Of a stretch of DNA of 64,000 nucleotides, positions 8,552-16,553 are shown piece by piece. Made by a program: the position numbers and the translations under genes. The stretch spans positions 124,001 through 188,000 of the forward strand of contig CAKRZR010000002.1 of NCBI GenBank assembly GCA_934433485.1. The letters run 5' to 3'. Position 1 is the stretch's first letter. Each line of letters begins with the position of its first letter. The notes below the pieces were generated by a model. It was given only the letters and a program-made list of their open reading frames with translations, was not told where the DNA came from and did no database searches. This stretch comes from an uncultured Eubacteriales bacterium (GTDB taxonomy: Bacteria > Bacillota > Clostridia > Oscillospirales > CAG-272).

Positions 8552-9930
8552 CCGTGCACCTCCGTGACCACACGCGCCCACTGCGGAAAGATTGACTGCG
8601 TGCTGAAATCCGCTTCGTACACGAGAATGGTATTGCCGTAGCCCAGCATGGGACGAATACCGTTTTCCGCGTACACGACGCTGTATTCTCCGATACTGCG
8701 CACCGCGATGGCGGCAATTTCCATGGAGACAAGACGGAAATCCTCCGAAAACACAAAAACAGCGGCATGCGGACAGTTCTCCAGCAGCAGATTGTCAAAG
8801 GTATAAGAGAACGTGAGTCGGATTCCGTCCGTGCTTTTGGAAACGTCCGTCAGTGTGATCCCGGCGTCCGCTCCGGCACAGTATGGCTGTAGAGAACGCA
8901 GGGTCTCGATCACCGTCCACGCGCCGCGCAGCAGGTCGAGCGACGTATAGCTGTCACTGTAGCCAATGATGTGCGAAAGCTCCAGACCGCCGTCCGCGTT
9001 TGCCGTATATTGGAACGAATCGGCACCCAGGCGCAGGATCCCGTGATTCTCGACCAGGGTCAGACCGCCGTCCTTTTCCTCGCGACTTGCGAGCTTATCC
9101 GGATTGTACCCAAGCAGGCGGGCAAAGGAATCTGTGTGATCCTGTCGGTTGCGCAGCATCGTCCCCATCTCGTCGCCAACAATCATACCGCGCGTACGCA
9201 TCCGTTCGAGAAACACGATCTCATACGGATCATCGTACACATTGTCTCCCGCTACCTCCTCCGTATGCGCAAGCTCCGCGGCGAAGGCAAAGCGATAGAA
9301 ATGGCTGCGGAAGCTCTCCTGCCACTCCGCCCACTTCTGCACCGTCGGATACGCTTCTCCCATTTCCGCCGTGCATGTGTAGCGCAGCCAGCCGCCGTCC
9401 GTACTCTCCAGCAGGACTGTATATTTGCCGCCCGGCGTGATCTGGAGAAAAAGGCGTCGGATGGAGGAAAACAGCTCCGCGCGCGTATATGCCTCCAACG
9501 CGTCTGTTCCGGCACTCGCGGCTGCACACGCGGCGATATACGTTCCCGGCAGCGCGGTGTGATACTCGATGACGAGCATCTGCTCCTGCATATCCGGACC
9601 GTTCGCGGCGGTGTACGGCTCCGCAGCCAGGGCGTCGGCAATCCAGGGTGCTAAAGCTGTGTAGATTTCCTCGATCACGCTGTCGCCAGCCGCGATCCCC
9701 TGTTTTTTCCCCTCGGTCACGATTCCGATGAAGGATGGCAGAACGCTGTTGCCGACAGACGCGGTATTCGTTTCACCGGAGGTCAGAGAGGACAGCGAAA
9801 ACGGCGCGCTTCCGTATAAAGTGCCGCTGGTCACGCCGGTCATCATCACCACCGCGAGCATTAGAGCGAACAGAAGGACAATGGAAATGCCGATACCGAT
9901 CAGCCACGGCAGTGCGGATTTCTTTTTCAT
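8548..9930 (-). CDS. yycH: YycH-like regulator of the WalRK system
   Basis: The 460-residue protein has a single N-terminal membrane helix (about 8-31) followed by a long extracytoplasmic region, the YycH layout. In Bacillus and Staphylococcus YycH and YycI form a membrane complex that modulates WalK. Its ATG overlaps the walK stop (ATGA at 9927-9930), so it is coupled to walK. The call rests on the gene order and architecture more than on recognisable residues. Confidence 0.78.
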   Translation of the reverse strand: MKKKSALPWLIGIGISIVLLFALMLAVVMMTGVTSGTLYGSAPFSLSSLTSGETNTASVGNSVLPSFIGIVTEGKKQGIAAGDSVIEEIYTALAPWIADALAAEPYTAANGPDMQEQMLVIEYHTALPGTYIAACAAASAGTDALEAYTRAELFSSIRRLFLQITPGGKYTVLLESTDGGWLRYTCTAEMGEAYPTVQKWAEWQESFRSHFYRFAFAAELAHTEEVAGDNVYDDPYEIVFLERMRTRGMIVGDEMGTMLRNRQDHTDSFARLLGYNPDKLASREEKDGGLTLVENHGILRLGADSFQYTANADGGLELSHIIGYSDSYTSLDLLRGAWTVIETLRSLQPYCAGADAGITLTDVSKSTDGIRLTFSYTFDNLLLENCPHAAVFVFSEDFRLVSMEIAAIAVRSIGEYSVVYAENGIRPMLGYGNTILVYEADFSTQSIFPQWARVVTEVHG

Positions 9931-11762
9931 GCCGTGCCGCCTCCCTTCGGCTCCGGATTTTTCAACCTGCAGACAAACGGCAGCTCAATGGTAACCGTCG
10001 TTCCCTCGCCGAGCGTACTCTGCATGGAGATCCTGCCGCCGTGCGCCTCTGTCAGCTCCTTCGCGATGGCAAGACCGAGTCCGGTGCCGCCCGCGTCCGA
10101 GGTACGGGATTTTTCCACCCGATAGAACCGCTCAAAGAGATGCGCCATATCCTCCCTGGGAATACCGACGCCGTTGTCCGCGATGATGATATGCAGGAAT
10201 TTCTCAGTTTTGCCGATATGAATGTCGATCTTCCCACCGTCCGGGGTATATTTGTTGGCGTTTGTCAGAATATTGATGACGACCTGCTCCAGACGCTGCC
10301 GGTCTCCGGTGATCGCGGGGATGTCCGGCTCCGATTCGATGGTCACGGTGTGGCTGTGCTCCTCAAAATCCTTTTTCATCACAGCACACAATCGGCGGAC
10401 GGACGCGACCATGTCAAAGCTCTCGATATTCCAGCGTGTTCTTTGGTTGTCGAGCCGAGACAGCGTCAGCAGATCCGATACGATCCGGGTCATGCGGTCG
10501 CATTCGGTGAGAATGTAGTCGTCGAGGAAGAAATTGCGCGTGTCCTCATCCATGGAAGGATCCTCTAAGATTGTTTCCGCCGCCGATTTGATGGAGGTCA
10601 GCGGCGTGCGCAGCTCATGGGACACATTCGCGACAAATTCCCGCCGGCTCTGGTCGAGCTCGTACCGTCCGGTCACGTCATGCGCAATTACGATACAGCC
10701 GGGCAGCATTTTGCCGTTTTCCGCGTACCGGATGATCCCGAAGCTCACGTCGTACACCTTTCCGCCGCAGATACGATCCCGGAAAACAAAGCCGTCGCGA
10801 TTCCGTTCCGCCGCGGCATCGGGAGAGGTCAGACGGATTGTGGCGCCGGAGAGCACCAGCGGAATATCCATCGCCTCAAAGCAGTCCTCCAGGCTCATCG
10901 TGCCCTCACGCGCGCCGGAAAGAATCGATTTTGCGGAATTGTTGGCGTGCAGCAGCTTGCCGGATACCGTGAACGTGAGGATCGCGTCCTTCATGCAGCC
11001 GAGGATCATCTCCAGCTTTTTCCTCTCCCCGGACACCTCATCGAGCGTTTCCTTCAGTCTGTCCTTCATGGCGTTGAAGTTCTCGGTCAAAACACCCAAT
11101 TCGTCGCGGGAGTTGACCTCGATCTCCGTGTCGAATTTTCCCATAGCCACCAGCTGCGTACCGCGGGTCAGGCTCTGAATCGGAGAGGTGATCGCCTTTG
11201 CCAAAACGAACGCGAGTAAGATTGAGAAGAAAATGCCGACGAGCATTGCCTGCAAAATGATGGAAAACAGCGTTTGGTTGAGCTGCCGCATTTCGTTCAT
11301 GGAATCCTTGACATAGACGATGCTGCCGCCGCCCAGGACCACCGCCCAGTCCGCGTATTCCGAGCCGCTTATGACATGGTTCTCGTTTGTTCCGCCGATC
11401 GCGGAGAGCAGATTCGGTGTGATCGCAAGGGTCGCGCCAAGCTCCGTATCGGACGCCGCCAGAGTATCCCCAGCGTGGTTCAGAATGTAATAGTTGCGGT
11501 ACTGATCGATGCCGAGAATGCTGCCGTAGGTACTGCAAATGGCACGCAGATCCTCCGCCGCGTTCTCATTCTCTCTGTCCGCCTCCTCCAATTCCTCGCG
11601 CAGTACACTGTCCGCGGCAAAGCACTCCTCCATCTGCGTGGCAAAGGTCTTTGTATAGTACGTCGACACGCCGTTTATCAGGATCGCGGAAACGGCGCTC
11701 ATCACCGCGATGATGAAAATGAGAAGAATGAGAACAATTTTGAAGTACAGGCTCCGGAACAC
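9927..11762 (-). CDS. walK: Sensor histidine kinase WalK
   Basis: WalK is the membrane kinase of the essential wall-homeostasis two-component system. The 611 residues divide into a membrane helix (8-28), an extracellular sensor of about 135 residues, a second helix (about 166-190), HAMP, a PAS domain (about 250-365), the dimerisation domain with SHELRTPLTSIKSAAE and phospho-acceptor His382, and an ATPase domain with DNGVGIPREDMAHLFERFYR and GGTGLGLAIAKEL. This order with both HAMP and PAS is that of WalK (YycG) and not of PhoR-only kinases. It starts with GTG preceded by AAAGGAGG at 8 bases and lies 36 bases after walR. Confidence 0.9.
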   Translation of the reverse strand: MFRSLYFKIVLILLIFIIAVMSAVSAILINGVSTYYTKTFATQMEECFAADSVLREELEEADRENENAAEDLRAICSTYGSILGIDQYRNYYILNHAGDTLAASDTELGATLAITPNLLSAIGGTNENHVISGSEYADWAVVLGGGSIVYVKDSMNEMRQLNQTLFSIILQAMLVGIFFSILLAFVLAKAITSPIQSLTRGTQLVAMGKFDTEIEVNSRDELGVLTENFNAMKDRLKETLDEVSGERKKLEMILGCMKDAILTFTVSGKLLHANNSAKSILSGAREGTMSLEDCFEAMDIPLVLSGATIRLTSPDAAAERNRDGFVFRDRICGGKVYDVSFGIIRYAENGKMLPGCIVIAHDVTGRYELDQSRREFVANVSHELRTPLTSIKSAAETILEDPSMDEDTRNFFLDDYILTECDRMTRIVSDLLTLSRLDNQRTRWNIESFDMVASVRRLCAVMKKDFEEHSHTVTIESEPDIPAITGDRQRLEQVVINILTNANKYTPDGGKIDIHIGKTEKFLHIIIADNGVGIPREDMAHLFERFYRVEKSRTSDAGGTGLGLAIAKELTEAHGGRISMQSTLGEGTTVTIELPFVCRLKNPEPKGGGTA

Positions 11763-11798
11763 CGCTTCCGCCTCCTTTCCGAGATGATTCGATCCGCT

Positions 11799-12509
11799 TT
11801 AATGCTTTGCCAGATAATAGCCGACGCCGCGCTTGGTCATGAGATACTCCGGGTGGCTCGGGTCCGCCTCAATTTTCGACCGGATCCGGAAAACCGTCAC
11901 GTCTACGGTGCGGATATCGCCGTAATAGTCGTCGTAGCCCCAGATCTCCTCGAGCAGCTGCTCCCTGGAATACGCCTTGCCGACGTTGGACGCCAGAAAC
12001 GCGATGAAATCGTAATCCTTCTTGGACAGCTCAATGGACTCGCCCGCCTTCGTCACAAGATAGTGTGTCCGGTCGATGACAAGCTCCCCGACGGTGATGA
12101 CCCCCGCGTCCGCCTTTTGCTCCCGTACGACCTCGCCGGAGGTGCGTCGGATGTTCGCGCGGATCCGGGACATCAACTCCTTGAAAGAAAACGGCTTTGT
12201 CACGTAGTCGTCCGCGCCTGTGTCCAGACCGAGAATTTTGTCTTTTTCCTCTTCCCGCGCGGTCACAAAGATGATCGGCACCTGGCTGACAAGCCGTATT
12301 TTTTCGCAAACCTCAAAGCCGTTCATCTTCGGCAGCATGATGTCGAGCAAAATGAGATCGTACCCGCCGCCTATCGCCTCTGCAAGCCCCGATTCGCCGT
12401 CGTACGCAATCTCGCAGTCGTAGCCTTCCTTTTTCATGTTATAGGCAAGCACCTGCGCGATCTTTTTTTCGTCCTCCACAATGAGGATCTTTTTCTTTTC
12501 GTTTTCCAT
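11799..12509 (-). CDS. walR: Response regulator WalR (OmpR/PhoB family)
   Basis: The 236-residue regulator has a receiver domain with acidic pair EDE at 12-14, phospho-acceptor Asp56 in LILLDIMLP, Thr in VTAREEE and Lys in TKPFSFKEL. An OmpR-type winged helix follows, with YDFIAFLASNVGKAYSREQLLEEIWG and the final RGVGYYL wing. The very high match to WalR (YycF) signatures and the following walK-yycH-yycI order fix the identity. The start at 12509 is chosen because AAAGGAGG lies 9 bases upstream; the open frame continues upstream but without similarity. WalR controls peptidoglycan hydrolases and wall metabolism. Confidence 0.95.
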   Translation of the reverse strand: MENEKKKILIVEDEKKIAQVLAYNMKKEGYDCEIAYDGESGLAEAIGGGYDLILLDIMLPKMNGFEVCEKIRLVSQVPIIFVTAREEEKDKILGLDTGADDYVTKPFSFKELMSRIRANIRRTSGEVVREQKADAGVITVGELVIDRTHYLVTKAGESIELSKKDYDFIAFLASNVGKAYSREQLLEEIWGYDDYYGDIRTVDVTVFRIRSKIEADPSHPEYLMTKRGVGYYLAKH

Positions 12510-12556
12510 TCGCAAATACCTCCTTTGCTTTCTGATCTGTATGCATGAACAAGCCC

Positions 12557-13606
12557 TTACCGCGCCGTCAGGGTAGCTGCGGCGTAGCTCGGATTGTCCG
12601 CAAGAAGCTGTGCCAAAAGCGCCAGCATCCGCTGCGAACAGCCGTCCAGACCGACCCACAGTACGACTCTGTCGTGCGTCTCCAGCCATTCGACAAGCTG
12701 CGCATATACGCTGTCGGGATTGGTGCGGCTGTCCACGGTAAAATCCGGCTGTACCACGGTATATCCCGCCTCTGCTGCCACGATGGTTTCCGTCTCGGAC
12801 AGATTGCCGCACAGAACGGACAGTCTGCGATAGGTTTCCGCAGCGAGGGCATCGTTGACTGTCTCCGCGTCTGTCACATTGTCTGCCGTTACCGCGCATG
12901 CACCGGAGAGAAGAGCCGTCCAGCGCTCCTCCGTTGGCGTGTCTTCATCAAAGAGATACGTCACCGTAACGCCGCAGTAGCGCAGCCAGTCTAACTCCCA
13001 TCTCGCGTGGATACCGCCCGCAAAGACCACGATCTGTTTTTCGGTGCCGTCCGTTTCCATATCGGCTTCCGTATCCGTCACGTCGGTATCGCTCTCGGAC
13101 GTGCGATTCGCCTCGACGAGCTCTGTGATACTGCGCCGCGCTTCGCCGTTCGACAGCCGCAGAACCGTCTCTCCGGAAGCGTTTTCGCCATATTCCGCCG
13201 TCAACTCCAGAATATCGCAGATCCAGTCCGCCTGCAAATAATAATAGCCGTTCTGTCGGAAAATCGCCACATCGCGCACGATCTCGCCGTTCACCGCAGC
13301 CACGCGGTCGTCGTAGAGGATCGACGCGTACACCACGCCGTTTTGTGTATCCGCGTAAAGCAGGAGATTGTCGCCCGCATGCGTTTCCACCGTGACAGTG
13401 TCGAACATGGTCAGAATATCAAGCGGGATATAATATTGTCCGTTTTTGAAGATCAGCGGCGCGCCGTTGTCCTTGTACCAAACGTCGTCGTTGTGGTACA
13501 AGGTCGGATCCTGCCAGCCGAATGCCGCGGACGGGATCCCGCCCATCCCGCAAAGGAGCGCCAAAACGCTCAGCCACGCGAGGAGGCGTCTTTTATTCCG
13601 CCGCAT
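12557..13606 (-). CDS. Secreted protein with copper-amine-oxidase-like domain and a degenerate deacetylase-like domain
   Basis: The 349-residue protein has a signal peptide or anchor (about 8-28). Next comes a domain of short strands containing NGQYYIPLDIL and NGYYYLQADWICDIL, the pattern of the copper-amine-oxidase N-terminal-like repeat that binds wall or polymer. A Thr/Asp-rich linker (about 165-190) follows. The C-terminal half has a hydrophobic strand order and an EAGYTVVQPDFTVDS segment reminiscent of NodB polysaccharide deacetylases, but the TFDDG metal motif is absent, so any activity is doubtful. It overlaps the preceding DUF3810 gene by 14 bases and sits 47 bases before walR. A wall-related role is inferred from position. 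Confidence 0.6.
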   Translation of the reverse strand: MRRNKRRLLAWLSVLALLCGMGGIPSAAFGWQDPTLYHNDDVWYKDNGAPLIFKNGQYYIPLDILTMFDTVTVETHAGDNLLLYADTQNGVVYASILYDDRVAAVNGEIVRDVAIFRQNGYYYLQADWICDILELTAEYGENASGETVLRLSNGEARRSITELVEANRTSESDTDVTDTEADMETDGTEKQIVVFAGGIHARWELDWLRYCGVTVTYLFDEDTPTEERWTALLSGACAVTADNVTDAETVNDALAAETYRRLSVLCGNLSETETIVAAEAGYTVVQPDFTVDSRTNPDSVYAQLVEWLETHDRVVLWVGLDGCSQRMLALLAQLLADNPSYAAATLTAR

Positions 13607-14723
13607 TTGCGCCCTCCGTTTCCGTGCGCAGATGGTACGCCACCGCCAGATCGACCACCATGCCGTAGCTGCGGGAGCCTTCTGTCGTCCCCTGCATTTT
13701 CAGATACGTATCGTTGACGGTATCGCTCACATCCGCCGCCACGTTGTCGCGGTATTTGTCGAAAAAGGCGCTGTAGCACTGCAGGTCGTACCGCACGCGA
13801 ATGTCCAGACCGGAGACAAGCTGCTTATACAGCTCCGGTGAGGCGGAATAGAGCGGCGAGACCAGGTATTCGTACATGCTCAGGTAGCCGCTGTACTGCA
13901 TAAACGGGTCGTCTGACGCGATGCATACGAGATAGGCGATGAAATTCGCTTCGTTCTCACGGGCAATGCCACGCTGGTGCGCCATTTCATGCGCCGTGGT
14001 ATAGACGTTCACGTAGTCGGGATAGTTCGTGTTGAGATTCGCCTCCCCAGTGAAGTAGGTGTATACGCCGGAGATATGCGTGTATGTCATGAGCGAGGAC
14101 AGCGTGATCTGTTTGACCGGCGCGCGCAGTACCGGCAGAAAATCGTACTCCCCCGCCAGCTTTTCGTACGCTTCAAGACAGTATTCCACCGTTTGGCTGT
14201 GATCATACGGGCGCACAGAACCATGCTCCGATACGACGATCACCTGAGCTGCTAAGGTATTCAATCGGTCACGGACGATCACCGCCGTATCGTACAGTTC
14301 CTCCGCCGAGACCTTTTCACGTTCGATGCCTAGCTTTTTGTCGATCGTCGGCGCGCGGTATCCGGCGGCAAAGGTCAAAACGAACAGACCGTAGAACAAC
14401 GCGACAAGGGAACACAGTCCCGCGATGGTGCGCCAGAGGTACCGTGTGCCGCGCGACGCTTTGCGCATACATACGACAAACAGGCACGGCACCGTCACCG
14501 GTAGCGTCAGCACAACGCACTCCGCGAGAGAAAACGGAATCCACGCGGTCAGATGCGCCGTCAAGCTGCGAAAAAACGCGGAAACAGTCGTGTTGAAGGC
14601 GTCCGCAAAGGCAGCGGAGGTGAGAAATCCGATATGGCAGGCGCCCATGGCTGCAGCGAACAGGAAAAACCACAGGGACGCGCCGGGAATATACCGCGTG
14701 ACGCGGCGATAAAGCTTGCGCAT
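13593..14723 (-). CDS. DUF3810 membrane protein with HExxH metallopeptidase motif
   Basis: The 376-residue protein has three N-terminal membrane helices (about 14-38, 62-85 and 98-121), then an outer domain with HEMAH at 245-249 and a following ENEANF (about 256-261) that could supply the third zinc ligand. This layout is the DUF3810 family. The ATG at 14723 is preferred because AAAGGA lies 9 bases upstream. An in-frame ATG at 14741 overlaps the stop of the pseudouridine synthase gene (ATGA) but has no ribosome site. The substrate of the family is unknown. Confidence 0.82.
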   Translation of the reverse strand: MRKLYRRVTRYIPGASLWFFLFAAAMGACHIGFLTSAAFADAFNTTVSAFFRSLTAHLTAWIPFSLAECVVLTLPVTVPCLFVVCMRKASRGTRYLWRTIAGLCSLVALFYGLFVLTFAAGYRAPTIDKKLGIEREKVSAEELYDTAVIVRDRLNTLAAQVIVVSEHGSVRPYDHSQTVEYCLEAYEKLAGEYDFLPVLRAPVKQITLSSLMTYTHISGVYTYFTGEANLNTNYPDYVNVYTTAHEMAHQRGIARENEANFIAYLVCIASDDPFMQYSGYLSMYEYLVSPLYSASPELYKQLVSGLDIRVRYDLQCYSAFFDKYRDNVAADVSDTVNDTYLKMQGTTEGSRSYGMVVDLAVAYHLRTETEGANAAE

Positions 14724-14737
14724 GGCAATCGTTCCTT

Positions 14738-15718
14738 TCATTTGGTATAGAGAGAACCATACGCGGGGTATGATTCTCGTGCGCACAGGCGCTCCGCTTC
14801 CGCAAGCACCTCCGTGACCGCAAATCCGGCGACGGTAAGCAGTGCGCGTATGTCGTCCGGCAAAGGGGCAGTCACCGCGATTCGCTCTCCGGTATCCGGG
14901 TGCGGGAACGTGGTTTTCCACGCGTGCAGGGCATGCCGGGCGATATGGAGATCCGTCTGCCCGTACAGATCGTCTCCCGCGATCGGACAGCCCATACCGG
15001 CAAACTGTACGCGGAGCTGGTGCGTGCGTCCCGTGATCGGATGCGCAACGACAACGGCATAGCCGCCGGAGACCATGACAGTATGGTAGGCAGTTCGCGC
15101 AATTTTGGCGTCCGGTGTGGACGGATCGGTCTCCTCCCGCTCGATGATGCTTTCCGCGCGTCTGTGCATATAGGTTTCCCGCAGCCCGCTCGCCGGCTCC
15201 GGTTTTCCGCACAGCACGGCGAGATACGTTTTGCAAATCTCCCCGGTCGTCATCGCCTTGTACATTTTATAGGAAGCGTCGCGGGTATTTGCAGTGAGCA
15301 TACAACCGCTGGTATCGCGATCGAGGCGGTTGACCGGGCGGAACACATACGGCTTGTCCCGATACCGCCATGCCAGCGCGTTGGATACGGTGTCCCTCTG
15401 GTGTCCGAGCGACGGATGCGCCGGCATGCCAAACGGCTTGTTGACCGCAGTGACGTACGCGTCCTCATAGAGAATTTCAATAGGCAGCTCCACCGGCAGC
15501 GTATAGGGACTGATATCCGCCGCAGTGTCCTCCACGGCAAGGGACAGCTCCTCTCCGACAGAGAGCACATGACGTACGGTACGGAAAGCGCCGTTTACGA
15601 GAATACCGCCTTCGGAAAACTTGAGCTTCTTCAAAAGATTGGAGGAATAGCCAAGCTCACGTGTCAGCACCTCGCGGATCGTTTTTCCGGCATATCGCTC
15701 GTCAATGACAATTTTCAC
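14738..15718 (-). CDS. RluA-family pseudouridine synthase (RluD-like)
   Basis: The enzyme isomerises uridine to pseudouridine in rRNA or tRNA. The 326 residues begin with an S4 RNA-binding domain (about 12-60), followed by the catalytic domain with NRLDRDTSG at about 130-138, where Asp133 is the catalytic residue. HPITGRTHQLRVQ follows near 223-235. The particular target uridine cannot be told from sequence alone. It is the first gene of the minus-strand block leading to walRK and ends overlapping a possible start of the DUF3810 gene. Confidence 0.9.
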   Translation of the reverse strand: MKIVIDERYAGKTIREVLTRELGYSSNLLKKLKFSEGGILVNGAFRTVRHVLSVGEELSLAVEDTAADISPYTLPVELPIEILYEDAYVTAVNKPFGMPAHPSLGHQRDTVSNALAWRYRDKPYVFRPVNRLDRDTSGCMLTANTRDASYKMYKAMTTGEICKTYLAVLCGKPEPASGLRETYMHRRAESIIEREETDPSTPDAKIARTAYHTVMVSGGYAVVVAHPITGRTHQLRVQFAGMGCPIAGDDLYGQTDLHIARHALHAWKTTFPHPDTGERIAVTAPLPDDIRALLTVAGFAVTEVLAEAERLCARESYPAYGSLYTK

Positions 15719-15788
15719 GATTTCCCTACCTTTATTAAAAAATATAGCACCACAGACGCGCGGCGGTCGAAAAAGGACAGAGGCGCGG

Positions 15789-16142
15789 TCATTCCTCCAG
15801 ATTGCGCCAATAGCTGTAATATGCGACGATGGTGCGCTCCTCGCCGCCGTGCTCTATATCGGGTGCCGTGATGACCACTCCCTCCAGGGAGAGCAGTTCC
15901 CACGCGGACAGGTCGAGAATTTTTGTGCGCAAAACGATGTCCTGACTGGCAAACACAATGAGTTCGTCGTCCCGACACACGATGGAGCCGGATTTTGCCA
16001 CCACTTCCTCAATGCCGTTTATCTTCTCCGTCACGCATTTCAGGCTTTTTCCGTGTAAATACGCCGCGAGGTCACGTTTATAGCGCTTGCTGTCCGGATT
16101 CTTGCTCCGCGTCCACGATTTACCCTTCTTTTTATTGAACAT
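15789..16142 (-). CDS. Hypothetical protein
   Basis: I do not recognise this 117-residue protein. It begins with a very basic segment (NKKKGKSWTRSKNPDSKRYKRDL) and continues as a compact alternation of strands, ILDLSAWELLSLEGVVI being the most hydrophobic, with two Cys and no membrane helix. The start at 16142 is chosen because GAGGGG lies just upstream; the open frame extends 13 codons further. It lies 70 bases upstream of the pseudouridine synthase gene on the same strand. The basic head suggests nucleic-acid or ribosome contact, but this is only a guess. Confidence 0.6.
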   Translation of the reverse strand: MFNKKKGKSWTRSKNPDSKRYKRDLAAYLHGKSLKCVTEKINGIEEVVAKSGSIVCRDDELIVFASQDIVLRTKILDLSAWELLSLEGVVITAPDIEHGGEERTIVAYYSYWRNLEE

Positions 16143-16553
16143 AATCCCCTCATTCAGCACATGTTTTTCGTGCAACATCACGAAATTTAAGAAATTGGTA
16201 AAACACTATTGCATTTTTTGTAATTTATGCTATTATGATTAGACTGTAAGGTGTGCCGTGACGACCGCTTCCACGCTTTTTCACGCGGAAATCCGCCAGG
16301 AAATCGCGTCGCAACGTTCGTCGACACATGCTCTACAGCATTATAGCACAAAAGCGACCCGGTGTGAATAGTTATCCGGAAAAATTTACACAAAAGACGC
16401 AAGGCAGCGCGGAGAAGCCCGAAATTCCGCGCATACGCCGCCTGTCTGCGCGCTTTGTTGGTTTTTTCGCGTCCGCTTTGCTGCCATCTGTCACATCGGT
16501 CAATCCATCCTGAGAAAGAAAGCCCGTAATTGCGCGGGCGCGGAGAGAAACTT
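16143..16553. other. Divergent intergenic region upstream of the ABC-DUF1854-ABC cassette
   Basis: About 410 bases without a supported gene. On the plus strand TTGCAT (16209-16214) and TATTAT (16231-16236) are 16 bases apart and could serve the cassette with a long leader. On the minus strand TTCACA (16363-16368) and TATAAT (16340-16345) are 17 bases apart and could serve the small hypothetical gene. No riboswitch was recognised. Confidence 0.4.
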
